This document shows, piece after piece, positions 7,778 to 15,834 of a DNA stretch of 64,000 nucleotides. Positions within the stretch are counted from its first letter, which is position 1, and every line of letters begins with the position of its first letter. The stretch comes from G963668605 sp963668605 (GTDB lineage: Bacteria; Acidobacteriota; Terriglobia; Bryobacterales; Bryobacteraceae): positions 5,456,001-5,520,000 of the forward strand of contig OY764903.1 of NCBI GenBank assembly GCA_963668605.1, given 5' to 3'. The notes under the pieces were generated by a model. It was given only the letters and a program-made list of their open reading frames with translations. It was not told the DNA's origin and did no database searches. Position numbers and translations under genes: made by a program.

Positions 7778-8632
7778 CCCGCGCCGGGCGTACTCTCTTT
7801 TGTTGCGACCGTCGAAGGCGAACCTGGCACGAAGCAATCTGATATCGAACTCCTGCACAACGTAGGCGAACCGCTTCAGAACTCTCGAAGCGCTCTGAAT
7901 ACGGTCACGTCAGCGCGGAACGCGTCTCTGGATGCCAGCGCAAAACCGGCGGCGGAGACAGTCGGCCCTTCACAAGAAAATGCACAAACGGGCGAGACAG
8001 TGCCATCGCCGCGAGTAAGATCAGTCCAGCTCACGCGCAGAGCGAACGAGGAGCCTGAGCAAACGGAGCCAACGCTCGCCCCGAAGACGACCCCGGCTCG
8101 AGAGACGGTTGTCGTTGCGAACAATCAACCGGCGAGTGAGCCGGCGGCGCACCGGCCGGTGGATCGGGCAGTTTTAACGGACGCACCCGCCCGAGTGGAG
8201 CCGCTTGCCGCCGAACCGCAACAGGTGAAACGTCCGCTGGACATCTCGATTCGAATTGCGGGTCAGAACGACTCCTCCGCCGAGATTCGCATGATGGAAC
8301 GCGGCGGGCAGTTGAAGGTAAGTGTTCGCACAGAAGACGCAGCCGTAGCACAAACACTTAGAGACGGCTTGGAAGACCTCTCCAGCCGATTGAGTAAGTC
8401 CGGCGTTCAGGCTCATATCGTCACGCCGGAAGCTACTTCCGCCACAGGCCGTTCCGAGTTCCAGGGCGCTGGGCAAGAGAGCAACTCAAAGCAAGGCTCC
8501 TCCGGCGACCAGGAGAGCCAAGGACAAAAGAGGGGACAGCAGGGCCGTGAGCAGCGTGAAACCGCGGACTTGGAAATTGAATTTGCGGGCGCGCTCAAAG
8601 CACTGAAGCAAGGACAAAGGCAGACACGATGA
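6251..8632 (+). CDS. fliK: Flagellar hook-length control protein FliK-like
   Basis: 793 residues from the ATG at 6251 (a TTG at 6221 would add ten). Residues 1-510 are three tandem copies of a low-complexity unit starting MPIASANTGLV; a variable Ser/Ala/Glu-rich linker follows. The C-terminus (about 660-745) fits the Flg_hook domain: LDISIRIAGQNDSSAEIRMMERGGQLKVSVRTED, split here as LDISIRIAG, AEIRMMERGGQLKVSV and TEDAAVAQTLRDGL. FliK measures the hook and switches export specificity through FlhB, which is encoded downstream. Identification rests on the C-terminal domain and position next to flgD-flgE. The repeats may set the ruler length. The stop overlaps flgD by ATGA. Confidence 0.82.
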   Translation: MPIASANTGLVNSSPEQGLGLSLEFAVNQQDGSSQTLAAEKFRSVYLSAGADEKTSDAPVEPESQLETKTQQGQWAPISFSVTPGPLKQILRTFAELTTGTAIPASSENSEPTPVESVSQEVAGIVLRDLTGPAPLEWGRMPIESANTGLVYCDDNSVVYGERSVWAAPGLLARPNATWGAGRGSEEQPNATPPTTDHLSRTPLVKSSPEQGLGLPFELAANRKAVQPQAASAERIWPVSLPAGADENTTNIAIALEGQLESKTGQGQWVPSCIPVTSGPLKQILREFAVVDPSVARSANSENTGTTPVETLSLDSAGPKPLEWSRMPIASANTGLVHCEDNSVVYERRFPWTAPDPLLQPIATCGSDRGSEEPANATPQTIPDLGQTAVVRSLPEHDLGLPIESAATQQAAQPQAAPTEMFRPTSLPARADEHTTDIVVESKDQLEPKTGQSQWATSYIPVTSGPLKPILREFAVPNSSAAIPTNSESIGPAPVETLRWDPAGPKALEPAPGVLSFVATVEGEPGTKQSDIELLHNVGEPLQNSRSALNTVTSARNASLDASAKPAAETVGPSQENAQTGETVPSPRVRSVQLTRRANEEPEQTEPTLAPKTTPARETVVVANNQPASEPAAHRPVDRAVLTDAPARVEPLAAEPQQVKRPLDISIRIAGQNDSSAEIRMMERGGQLKVSVRTEDAAVAQTLRDGLEDLSSRLSKSGVQAHIVTPEATSATGRSEFQGAGQESNSKQGSSGDQESQGQKRGQQGREQRETADLEIEFAGALKALKQGQRQTR

Positions 8633-8922
8633 TCAATTCAACCGCATCAGCCACGACAACAGGGGCGCTCCCGCCTGATTCCCAGGTGAAGAGCAACGCA
8701 CAAACCGACTCTCTCGCGAACAAGGAAGCCTTTCTTCAGTTGCTTGTCGCGCAGATCAAGAACCAAAATCCGCTGCAGCCGACTGACGGCGTGCAATTTC
8801 TCACGCAATTGACGCAATTCAGTCAGCTCGAGCAAGTAATCGGCATCCGCCAGGATCTCGAGACAGCATTGAAGGCTCCAGCACAGACAGAGCTCGATGC
8901 AAACCCGGCCGGGCAGTCATAA
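8629..8922 (+). CDS. flgD: Flagellar hook-capping scaffold FlgD (minimal)
   Basis: 97 residues containing the conserved FlgD N-terminal region: FLQLLVAQIKNQNPLQPTDG, then QLTQFSQLEQV. FlgD caps the growing hook while FlgE subunits add. Typical FlgD has over 200 residues with a C-terminal Ig-like/Tudor region; none is present here, so this is a minimal form. It overlaps fliK by ATGA and is followed 20 bp later by flgE, the normal order. Confidence 0.9.
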   Translation: MINSTASATTTGALPPDSQVKSNAQTDSLANKEAFLQLLVAQIKNQNPLQPTDGVQFLTQLTQFSQLEQVIGIRQDLETALKAPAQTELDANPAGQS

Positions 8923-8942
8923 CCACACAGAGGACAAATATC

Positions 8943-10157
8943 ATGCCAAATTTCACAACAGCGCTCTCCGCCTTGGCCGCCCAATCAGCGGCCGTCGATA
9001 TCGTGGGCAACAATCTCGCCAACTTGAACACAACCGGATACAAGTCCAGCACCGCTTCGTTTCACGACCTGGTCAGCGCATCCCAGGGAACCGCCGCCCC
9101 CGTCGGAATGGGCGTCGGCGCAGTGCAAGCGCTGCGGCAGTTCACGCAAGGCGCAACGCAGACTACCTCCGGGCCACTGGATGCAGCGATCCAGGGTGAC
9201 GGGTTCTTCATCGCGCGCGAGGCGAATGGGAATCAGGTGTACACACGGGCGGGCAATTTCCAACTGGACCCAAACGGAAACCTGCTCACTGCAAGCGGAC
9301 AGCGAGTACAGGGCTGGACCGCGCAGAACGGTGTTCTGAACACTGGCGGGCCTGTCGGAAACGTGGTGCTGTCAGCGGGCGCGGTACTGCCGGCGAAGCC
9401 CACCAGCAAGTTCTCGTTCGATATGAATCTGGCGGCTGGCGCCGCGAAGGGTGACTCTTTCTCGTCGTCGATTGAGGTTTACGACTCGCTCGGGGCGCCT
9501 CACACTGTGACCGTTACCTATACGAAGGCAGACGCCAACAAGTGGGATTACTCGATAACGGTTCCGGATGCCGACCTGAAGGCTGCATTCACGCCGGTTA
9601 CGGGAAGTCTCACGTTTGACTCGAACGGCAAACTTGATGCTTCGACGACAGCCCCACCGAAAATCTCGATAAAAGGCTTCGCAAACGGAGCCGGAGATCA
9701 GGATCTCACGTTTGAAACGCTCAACGGCACGAGCGGAAGAATCACCCAGTATGCGTCTGCTTCAGCGGTTTCCGGCAACGCCCAGGACGGCGGTGCGGTC
9801 GCCACGATGCTTAAGGTCGGAGTTGCGGATGGCGGGAAGATCGTAGCGTCCTACTCGAACGGCACGACGAGCGTGATCGGTCAACTTGCCCTTGCGACAT
9901 TCCGCAACGCAGAGTCGCTGGTGGCAATCGGAGAGAACAATTTTGCCGCTGGCGCTGGCACGTCCGCCCCCGTGGTGGGCGAACCGCAAAGCGGCGGGCG
10001 CGGCAAAGTGCTCGGTGGATCTCTGGAATCTTCCACGGTCGATATCGCACGGGAGTTCACGAATCTGATCGTGTACCAGCGTGGATATCAAGCAAATTCG
10101 AAGGTGATTACTACGATGGACGAGATGACCCAAGAGACGGTCAACCTGAAGCGTTAG
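8943..10157 (+). CDS. flgE: Flagellar hook protein FlgE
   Basis: 404 residues. The N-terminal axial helix carries VDIVGNNLANLNTTGYK, the C-terminal helix carries STVDIAREFTNLIVYQRGYQANSKV. The middle contains DGFFIAR and the FlgE core domain (EVYDSLGAPHTVTVTYTK). It polymerises into the extracellular hook. It lies between flgD and fliN in the rightward operon. Confidence 0.96.
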   Translation: MPNFTTALSALAAQSAAVDIVGNNLANLNTTGYKSSTASFHDLVSASQGTAAPVGMGVGAVQALRQFTQGATQTTSGPLDAAIQGDGFFIAREANGNQVYTRAGNFQLDPNGNLLTASGQRVQGWTAQNGVLNTGGPVGNVVLSAGAVLPAKPTSKFSFDMNLAAGAAKGDSFSSSIEVYDSLGAPHTVTVTYTKADANKWDYSITVPDADLKAAFTPVTGSLTFDSNGKLDASTTAPPKISIKGFANGAGDQDLTFETLNGTSGRITQYASASAVSGNAQDGGAVATMLKVGVADGGKIVASYSNGTTSVIGQLALATFRNAESLVAIGENNFAAGAGTSAPVVGEPQSGGRGKVLGGSLESSTVDIAREFTNLIVYQRGYQANSKVITTMDEMTQETVNLKR

Positions 10158-10164
10158 GCGCAAA

Positions 10165-10425
10165 ATGCAACCCAATTCTGATCGGCAAGAATCGGTCGAG
10201 CGCTATGGGGACGTTCCAGTCGCTGTCGATGTGCGACTCGGCCGTAGGTCCGTTTCCATCCGCAGGTTGGCGGAACTGGCGCCTGGCTCCATTCTTCGCA
10301 TGAACCGGGCGGTCGGCGAGCGCCTGGAGATTTTCGCCAATGGAACGCTGCTTGGACACGGAGAAGTAATCGTGGCCGGCGAGGCGGTCCGGGTACGGAT
10401 CGCGAAGTGGGGAGGGCCGCGTTAG
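10165..10425 (+). CDS. fliN: Flagellar motor switch protein FliN
   Basis: 86 residues forming a single SpoA/surface-presentation domain (VPVAVDVRLGRRSVSIRRLAEL, shown as VPVAVDVRLG and SIRRLAELAPGSIL, then GEVIVAGEAVRVRI). FliN makes most of the lower C ring and binds the export ATPase complex. At 86 residues it is close to the domain alone. No fliM or fliG lies in the window, so the remainder of the switch must be elsewhere. Confidence 0.88.
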   Translation: MQPNSDRQESVERYGDVPVAVDVRLGRRSVSIRRLAELAPGSILRMNRAVGERLEIFANGTLLGHGEVIVAGEAVRVRIAKWGGPR

Positions 10426-10441
10426 AAGCGGCGAGAGAGAT

Positions 10442-10747
10442 TTGGAACAGATACTGATCGTTCTTGCAGTACTTGCTTTCTTCGGAGCCTGCCTTTGGTT
10501 CTTGAGAAAGAATGGCGTTGCACGCTTCCGGATGCCCGCGCGCCCGCGCGGCCGCAGGACTGTCGAGGTAATGGATCGGGTTGCGCTCTCTCCCAGCCAC
10601 TCGATCCACCTCGTTCGCTTCGCGGATCGAGTGCTCGTGGTAGGGATATCTCCATCCGGATGTAATCTGCTCGATCGGTCGGAATTGGCGAGCTTCGAGC
10701 AATGGGTGCATTCCGCACCAACGGAGCCCACGCGAGGTCTGGCGTGA
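10442..10747 (+). CDS. fliO: Flagellar export protein FliO
   Basis: 101 residues with one N-terminal membrane helix (ILIVLAVLAFFGACLWFL) and the FliO cytoplasmic region (VEVMDRVALSPSHSIHLVRF, DRVLVVGISPSG). FliO is the scaffold for assembly of the FliP ring. The start is a TTG preceded by GAGAGAG. It overlaps fliP by GTGA, fitting the fliO-fliP pairing. Confidence 0.85.
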   Translation: MEQILIVLAVLAFFGACLWFLRKNGVARFRMPARPRGRRTVEVMDRVALSPSHSIHLVRFADRVLVVGISPSGCNLLDRSELASFEQWVHSAPTEPTRGLA

Positions 10748-11475
10748 AACGATTCTCTTTGCTCCTGGTTCTCTTCTTGATGACCGTTTGTGTGGCTCAG
10801 ACGGCTCCGAAGACCGCGCCACCGTTCGGTATCACGAGTACAAGCTCCTCCCTGAGTCTTCCCTTGCAGGTTGCGGCCAGTTTGACTCTGTTAACGCTGC
10901 TGCCGGCTGTACTGATGACGATCACGCCGTTTCTCAGAATCGTCGTAGTACTGCATTTTCTTCGGCAAGCGTTAGGAACCCAGTCCACGCCTTCCAATCA
11001 GGTTCTGGTCGGGCTGGCTCTGTTTCTGGCTATGGTCGTGTTCCAACCTGTCGCCATGGACATGTATCAGAAAGCCTGGGTTCCAATGGAAGCCGGGCAA
11101 CTCAGCGCGGGCCAGGCGTTCGATGAGGGTTCGAAGCCGTTAAAGACATTTCTGAGCCGCTATGTCCGCGAGAAGGATGTCAGGCTTTTCGTCGAAATCT
11201 CCAAAGCTCCCGCACCGCGGACGCCTGCCGACCTCGGCCTGCAAGTGCTCATCCCGGCCTACATTCTCTCGGAATTGAAAACTGCCTTTCAGATCGGCGC
11301 CGTCCTTTTCTTGCCGTTTCTGGTCATCGATATAGTCGTCGCGTCGGTGACGCTTTCGGTCGGAATGGTCCAGTTGCCGCCGGTCATGCTTTCAGCTCCC
11401 TTCAAGATTCTAATTTTCGTGTTGGTGGACGGCTGGAATCTGGTGGTCAGCTCCCTCATGAAGTCGTTCTACTAG
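10744..11475 (+). CDS. fliP: Flagellar export gate protein FliP
   Basis: 243 residues from the GTG at 10744, which overlaps the fliO stop and has GAGG nine bases upstream; an earlier ATG at 10702 would spoil the signal peptide (VKRFSLLLVLFLMTVCVAQ). Conserved segments are TPFLRIVVVLHFLRQALG, then LIPAYILSELKTAFQIG and FLVIDIVVASVTLSVGM. FliP forms the pore of the export gate with FliQ and FliR. Confidence 0.95.
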   Translation: MKRFSLLLVLFLMTVCVAQTAPKTAPPFGITSTSSSLSLPLQVAASLTLLTLLPAVLMTITPFLRIVVVLHFLRQALGTQSTPSNQVLVGLALFLAMVVFQPVAMDMYQKAWVPMEAGQLSAGQAFDEGSKPLKTFLSRYVREKDVRLFVEISKAPAPRTPADLGLQVLIPAYILSELKTAFQIGAVLFLPFLVIDIVVASVTLSVGMVQLPPVMLSAPFKILIFVLVDGWNLVVSSLMKSFY

Positions 11476-11491
11476 AAAGGGCAACCTGTTC

Positions 11492-11728
11492 ATGTCGATC
11501 TATACTGCCGTTCAACTTCTCGGACTCGGACTGATGCTCTTGATCTGGAGCCTGATCGCGCTGCTTCCGGTGAGCCTCGGCTTCGCTCTTACCGTCAGCT
11601 TGGCGCGCACCTTAAAATTTCGCGTTGCCGACCCCGGACTCGCGGCTGGTTCGGAGCTGCAAACAGAAAGTTGGACCACGGGGTTCGATCAGTCCGCGAA
11701 GCCGTCACAGCCGGAGCCGCAGACATGA
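11492..11728 (+). CDS. Unknown small membrane protein between fliP and fliQ
   Basis: 78 residues: a long hydrophobic stretch (about 5-40, room for one or two helices; LLGLGLMLLIWSLIALLPVSLG) followed by a polar Ser/Gln/Pro tail. It does not resemble FliQ, FliO, FlhE or another flagellar protein I know. It starts 16 bp after fliP and its stop overlaps the fliQ ATG (ATGA), so it is translated as part of the export-gate operon. It may be an accessory of the gate or a lineage-specific FliP/FliQ assembly factor; both are inference. Confidence 0.65.
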   Translation: MSIYTAVQLLGLGLMLLIWSLIALLPVSLGFALTVSLARTLKFRVADPGLAAGSELQTESWTTGFDQSAKPSQPEPQT

Positions 11729-11994
11729 CACCGGAGAATGTAAGCCAACTCATCAGCCAGTGCCTGCTGGCGTCATTCTGGCTGGGAGCGCCGATCCTGC
11801 TGATCGCGTTCGCAGTTGGAATTATTATCAATCTCGTACAAATTGCGACTTCGCTTCAGGACAGTTCGGTTAGTACCATACCGCGCCTGGCGGCCTTCCT
11901 GGCCGGAATTCTGTTCCTAATGCCCTGGATGTTGAAAAGGATGATGACATACACCATTTCCATCCTCGGAGATTTTCACCAGTACATCCGCTGA
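11725..11994 (+). CDS. fliQ: Flagellar export gate protein FliQ
   Basis: 89 residues, the standard FliQ length, with two membrane helices and the conserved middle AVGIIINLVQIATSLQDSSV. An earlier in-frame ATG at 11671 would add 18 unrelated residues; the ATG at 11725 overlaps the previous stop and gives the family N-terminus (MTPENVSQLISQCL). It surrounds the FliP ring in the export gate. Confidence 0.94.
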   Translation: MTPENVSQLISQCLLASFWLGAPILLIAFAVGIIINLVQIATSLQDSSVSTIPRLAAFLAGILFLMPWMLKRMMTYTISILGDFHQYIR

Positions 11995-11997
11995 GCA

Positions 11998-12756
11998 ATG
12001 ATCCCGCTCTCGCTCATCTACGGATTTTCGCTCGCGCTGGCCCGCGTCTCCGGCATTTTTATCTTCGTGCCGATTCCGGGCATCAAGGCCGGACCGTCCC
12101 TCATTCGGGCTGTCTTCTCGCTCTGCTGTACATTCACGTTGTTCCCGGCATGGTCCCGTACAGTGGTCGATGAGCCTTCGGCCGGTCGTCTGATTGGATG
12201 GCTGCTTGCAGACGCTGCGCTCGGCATCCTGATTGGATTGACGGTCGCCGTGGTAACAGAGAGCTTTCTGATGGGGGCGCAGATTGTGAGCTTGCAGGCT
12301 GGTTACGGGTTCGCCACTTTCTTCGACCCAAACACGGAAGCCGATTCGACTGTCCTCGTCCAGATCGCACAGACGCTCGCCGGATTCCTGTTCTTCGTGA
12401 TCGGCCTCGATCGGCAGATCATAGCGATCTTTGCCCGGAGCTTCGAGGTCTATCCTCCGGGAGCATTCGAATTGCACCGGTCGACCGCCGAAGTCATCAT
12501 CGCCCTGGCTTCAAACATTTTCAGCATGGGCCTGCGACTAGTCCTGCCCATAGTTGCGCTTCTCGCAATCGTAGATTTAGTCCTCGCTATTCTCGGGCGT
12601 TTGAATGCTCAACTCCAACTGATCACGCTGTCCTTCCCCGTCAAGATGCTGGTTTCGCTGGCAATGCTCGCCTGGATAGTGCGACTCTACCCAAAACTTT
12701 TTACCGAATCAGCGGCCATAACCACGGGCATGCTGCACAAGTTACTGGCGCTTTGA
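11998..12756 (+). CDS. fliR: Flagellar export gate protein FliR
   Basis: 252 residues, strongly hydrophobic with about six membrane helices. Characteristic segments are ALARVSGIFIFVPIPG near the N-terminus, then GAQIVSLQAGYGFATFFDP and LSFPVKMLVSLAML. FliR completes the FliP-Q-R core. It lies three bases after fliQ and three before flhB. Confidence 0.93.
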   Translation: MIPLSLIYGFSLALARVSGIFIFVPIPGIKAGPSLIRAVFSLCCTFTLFPAWSRTVVDEPSAGRLIGWLLADAALGILIGLTVAVVTESFLMGAQIVSLQAGYGFATFFDPNTEADSTVLVQIAQTLAGFLFFVIGLDRQIIAIFARSFEVYPPGAFELHRSTAEVIIALASNIFSMGLRLVLPIVALLAIVDLVLAILGRLNAQLQLITLSFPVKMLVSLAMLAWIVRLYPKLFTESAAITTGMLHKLLAL

Positions 12757-12759
12757 ACC

Positions 12760-13812
12760 ATGGCAGACAGTTCCGGAAAAACTGAAAAACCGACACCGCG
12801 ACGGCAGCAAAAAGCCCGGGAAGAAGGGCAGTTTCCCAACTCACGTGAGTTTGTTGGAGCCCTTCAGTTTCTCACGTTCGTTGCGATCTTCACTTGGTGC
12901 GGGGCGGCCTGGTTCGCGGAGTTGAAACGAGTATCGCGCTATCTGCTCGAACACGCTCTGGCGCCAACGCTCGACCCGGCTGATGTCGTGCAACTGTCGT
13001 GGCAGACGGTTACGCGGCTCTTTGTGCCACTCGGGATCGCAGGCTCCTGCATGGTTCTAGTCACCTTGGGGATGCAACTTGCAACCACCGGATTCGGAGT
13101 GAGCCTTAAAAAGCTCGCCCCCAGCGCCGACAAGTTTAGTCCACTGAAAAAGTTCCGCGAACTGCCCGCCCAGAGCCTTCCCGCGCTCGTGCAGGCGATC
13201 TTCATGCTGTTCTTCTTCTCGGCCGCTGTGTACTGGATCGTCGGCAAGGATATGGCGGCTTTTCTAAGCATGCCGCTCTCTGGACTGCCGGTCGGCATTC
13301 AGAAAGTCGGCGCCACCATCGGTCAACTGCTGTGGAAGGGTGGCGCGATACTGCTTTTGTTTGGGTGCATCGATCTGGTCCGGCAGAAAAAGAAGTTCAT
13401 GAAGACCCTGCGAATGTCCAAGCAGGAAATCAAAGAAGAGTTCAAGGAGTCGGAAGGCGATCCTGCGATCAAGATGCGCATTCGCAGACTTCGGCGCGAT
13501 CTTCTGCGCCGCGGCATGATGAGCAAAGTGCCGACGGCTACGGCCGTAATCGTGAACCCAACCCACTTCGCTGTGGCGATTCGTTACAAGCACGACGAGA
13601 TGTGTACACCGGTCGTGGTAGCGAAGGGGAAGAACTATCTCGCGCTGCGCATACGAAAGATGGCGACCGAGCACCAGATTCCGATTGTCGAGAATCCGCC
13701 GCTCGCCCAGGGGTTGTATAAAGCTGTCGAAGTCGGACAGGAGATTCCGCCGGAGTTCTACAAAGCCGTTGCCGAGATTCTGGCCTACATTCATCGTCTG
13801 TTGAACCGCTGA
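12760..13812 (+). CDS. flhB: Flagellar export specificity switch FlhB
   Basis: 350 residues: the N-terminal KTEKPTPRRQQKAREEGQ, four membrane helices to about residue 205, then the cytoplasmic domain with the autocleavage motif NPTH at residues 266-269. Cleavage between N and P lets FlhB respond to FliK and switch from rod/hook to filament substrates. FliK is encoded in the same operon. Family and function are secure. Confidence 0.96.
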   Translation: MADSSGKTEKPTPRRQQKAREEGQFPNSREFVGALQFLTFVAIFTWCGAAWFAELKRVSRYLLEHALAPTLDPADVVQLSWQTVTRLFVPLGIAGSCMVLVTLGMQLATTGFGVSLKKLAPSADKFSPLKKFRELPAQSLPALVQAIFMLFFFSAAVYWIVGKDMAAFLSMPLSGLPVGIQKVGATIGQLLWKGGAILLLFGCIDLVRQKKKFMKTLRMSKQEIKEEFKESEGDPAIKMRIRRLRRDLLRRGMMSKVPTATAVIVNPTHFAVAIRYKHDEMCTPVVVAKGKNYLALRIRKMATEHQIPIVENPPLAQGLYKAVEVGQEIPPEFYKAVAEILAYIHRLLNR

Positions 13813-13841
13813 CCCAAAGTAAGGGGGTAGTTGAGGGAATC

Positions 13842-14903
13842 ATGATTTCACTGCTGAAACACATAGAAGAAGACCGGGAGTTGTTGCTCCGGGCGGCTCT
13901 CGAGTCTAATCGCTCGGCGCTGCAAGCCGTGATCGAGTTCGGAGAAAAGGCTTGTCCGGAAGTCGGGGAACGCCTGACCGAGCATCTGGCCCGACTGTCA
14001 GGGCAACTGGACGACAGCGTAACCCTGGCACAGCTTAAGGAATCCGAGCACGCAGTAAGGCAAGGACTGCAGCACTGGGGCGATGTGGCTTCGGCCTACT
14101 TCGAGCGCAAGGCGCAGGAAGTTAAAGACATCATGAAACTCGTCGCCAATTCGGCGCGAGCAATCAGCGAACAGGATGAACGGTACGCCGGACGGTTCAC
14201 ACGCATCAGCACGAGTCTGCAGGCCGCCGCGGAACTGGATGATCTGACGGAGATCCGCAAAGCGCTACTCTCGAATACCGCTGAACTCAGGACCTGTGTC
14301 CAGAAAATGTCGGAGGACAGTCAAGATTCACTCGAGAAATTGCGCGCGGACCTGGCAGACTATCGAGTCCGGCTGGAGGAAACAGAACAACTGGCCTCGA
14401 TGGACCAACTGACAGGGCTTGCGAATCGCAGGCGTGTGGAACAGCGGCTCGGTCTCCTGGTGCGAGAAGCCACTCCTTTTTGCGTGATCATATTCGATCT
14501 AAACAATTTCAAGACCATCAATGATACCTACGGCCATCTCGCTGGAGACAGACTGCTGAAGCAATTCGCGACAGAACTGCGTGCGCGCTTTCGTGCCACG
14601 GAGACGGTCGGTCGATGGGGCGGCGATGAGTTTATCGTCATTCTCGACTGCAGCCTCATTCAAGCCACAAGCCGGATTCGAACGATTCCTGAATGGGTTT
14701 TCGGGGACTATGAGGTGGAAGCCGACGGCCATCGGATTAAGGTCCCGATAGCCGCTGCCATCGGTGCGGCCGAGTGGCAGCCGGGCGAATCGGAGATGGA
14801 TGTCCTGAGGCGTGCGGACACGGAAATGTACAACCAGAAAGCAGTCATGCGCCGCGGCGAAATGCCAGTTGGCGGATCTCAAATATCCGTCGAGCTGACG
14901 TAG
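13842..14903 (+). CDS. Diguanylate cyclase (GGDEF), cytoplasmic
   Basis: 353 residues. Residues 1-185 are helical, probably coiled coil, without membrane segments; the GGDEF domain occupies about 185-340 with the intact signature GGDEF at 260-264. It would make cyclic di-GMP. The inhibitory I-site position reads RATE rather than RxxD, so product inhibition may be weak. It follows flhB by 30 bp with GAGGGAAT before the ATG, so it is probably co-transcribed with the flagellar operon and may tune motility. The helical N-terminal half resembles that of other soluble GGDEF proteins but has no named domain I recognise. Confidence 0.88.
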   Translation: MISLLKHIEEDRELLLRAALESNRSALQAVIEFGEKACPEVGERLTEHLARLSGQLDDSVTLAQLKESEHAVRQGLQHWGDVASAYFERKAQEVKDIMKLVANSARAISEQDERYAGRFTRISTSLQAAAELDDLTEIRKALLSNTAELRTCVQKMSEDSQDSLEKLRADLADYRVRLEETEQLASMDQLTGLANRRRVEQRLGLLVREATPFCVIIFDLNNFKTINDTYGHLAGDRLLKQFATELRARFRATETVGRWGGDEFIVILDCSLIQATSRIRTIPEWVFGDYEVEADGHRIKVPIAAAIGAAEWQPGESEMDVLRRADTEMYNQKAVMRRGEMPVGGSQISVELT

Positions 14904-14910
14904 AGAGCTC

Positions 14911-15234
14911 GTGCATAAACAGGCAGCAAACACGAAGCTACAGACCATTTTTCGACACAGAACCACGTCCATGCCAATCACTCCTACACAAATCTCTCCG
15001 GCTCCGGACGCACCGTTCTCCGGCCGATCCAACAACGAGGCGCAAGACGATAAGGTCACAGCGATGACAGCGGGGATTCTCTCGCTCCCTCCTGTTTGGA
15101 GGGAGATCCTGATCCGATACTATGGCGAGGGGCAGTCTTTACAGGAGATTTGCATGCAGATGCGAATTACCGAAACGAAGTTCCGCGAGATCAAGTCCGT
15201 CGCTAAGCAGCTTCTGGATGGAACGCAAGGCTGA
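14911..15234 (+). CDS. Small sigma-70 region 4-like protein
   Basis: 107 residues. The last 55 (ILSLPPVWREILIRYYGEGQ, then LQEICMQMRITETKFREIKS) resemble the helix-turn-helix of sigma region 4, with no region 2. The first 50 residues look disordered. The GTG start has GAGAGC upstream; an ATG at 14971 is possible. It ends the flagellar operon and faces, tail to tail and four bases away, a zinc-finger gene of anti-sigma type. It could be a small regulator of motility genes. Fold moderately likely, function unknown. Confidence 0.6.
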   Translation: MHKQAANTKLQTIFRHRTTSMPITPTQISPAPDAPFSGRSNNEAQDDKVTAMTAGILSLPPVWREILIRYYGEGQSLQEICMQMRITETKFREIKSVAKQLLDGTQG

Positions 15235-15238
15235 AGGG

Positions 15239-15436
15239 CTAGCGTTTGTCTTCGGGACTCGGCTGGGGTATAGCGGCCCGGAATAGTTCGACGAATCTCT
15301 TCAACTCAGAAAGTTTGGACGTGCAGTGCTCGCAGCCAGACAGGTGGCTCTCGATTGAGCTTCTGGCCTCGGTACTTAGCCGGCCCAATGCGTACGCCTC
15401 GAGATCCTCTTCATCGACATGTGGATCAGGGTTCAT
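15239..15436 (-). CDS. Stand-alone zinc-finger (zf-HC2) protein, anti-sigma-like
   Basis: 65 residues with the zinc motif H-x3-C-x2-C (HLSGCEHC at about 31-38), preceded by DLEAYALGRL, typical of the anti-sigma zinc-finger domain. No membrane segment or sensor domain follows, so it would be a free cytoplasmic form. It is convergent with the sigma-region-4-like gene. Whether the two interact is a guess. Confidence 0.65.
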   Translation of the reverse strand: MNPDPHVDEEDLEAYALGRLSTEARSSIESHLSGCEHCTSKLSELKRFVELFRAAIPQPSPEDKR

Positions 15437-15834
15437 AGTCCCCCATCACCTCAGCCCAAGTTTCCGATGCGCCGGTCTCCATGGAGACGATTCCATGTTC
15501 GCGGATGGAATAATGCTTGTCAAGGGTGAGAAGTGTCTGGGTGGGTAGTGTCTGCTAACTCACACTGCCTGGTTGAGTAGCGCCCGGCTGTCGAACTGAC
15601 CGCGGTTCGGAAGTGTTGACTGGTTGACGTCCAGCGCTTTGTTGCTCAGCGTTGCTCTCCGGCGCCCTCTGGATATGCGCGGCCTCGTAGCCTCGCTGGG
15701 GGGATCGCTTGTTCCACGCGCGAAGCTGTACCCATGCGTTTTCAGAATTCCCGGCTTTGTGACAGCGTCTTGATCGCCCCGCATATTGATACAGAAACCG
15801 ATGTGACATAATGTGGGCTGATAATTTCGCCACC
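15437..15834. other. Intergenic boundary region
   Basis: About 400 bases between the flagellar locus and the GH172 gene. Reading frames here lack family resemblance and normal composition, so I see no gene. The right end holds a possible promoter (15786-15812). No tRNA, repeat or mobile-element end was recognised. Confidence 0.5.
15786..15812 (+). promoter_or_regulatory. Possible sigma-70 promoter of GH172 gene
   Basis: TTGATA at 15786 and CATAAT at 15807, spacing 15, shorter than the optimal 17. It would place the transcript start near 15819, just before the ATG at 15835 and after the alternative ATG at 15811. Weak evidence. Confidence 0.28.

Noticed and set aside
8143..8180. Possible CRISPR or short tandem repeats in the fliK linker
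   Set aside because: Only irregular codon-level repetition; no regular spacers.
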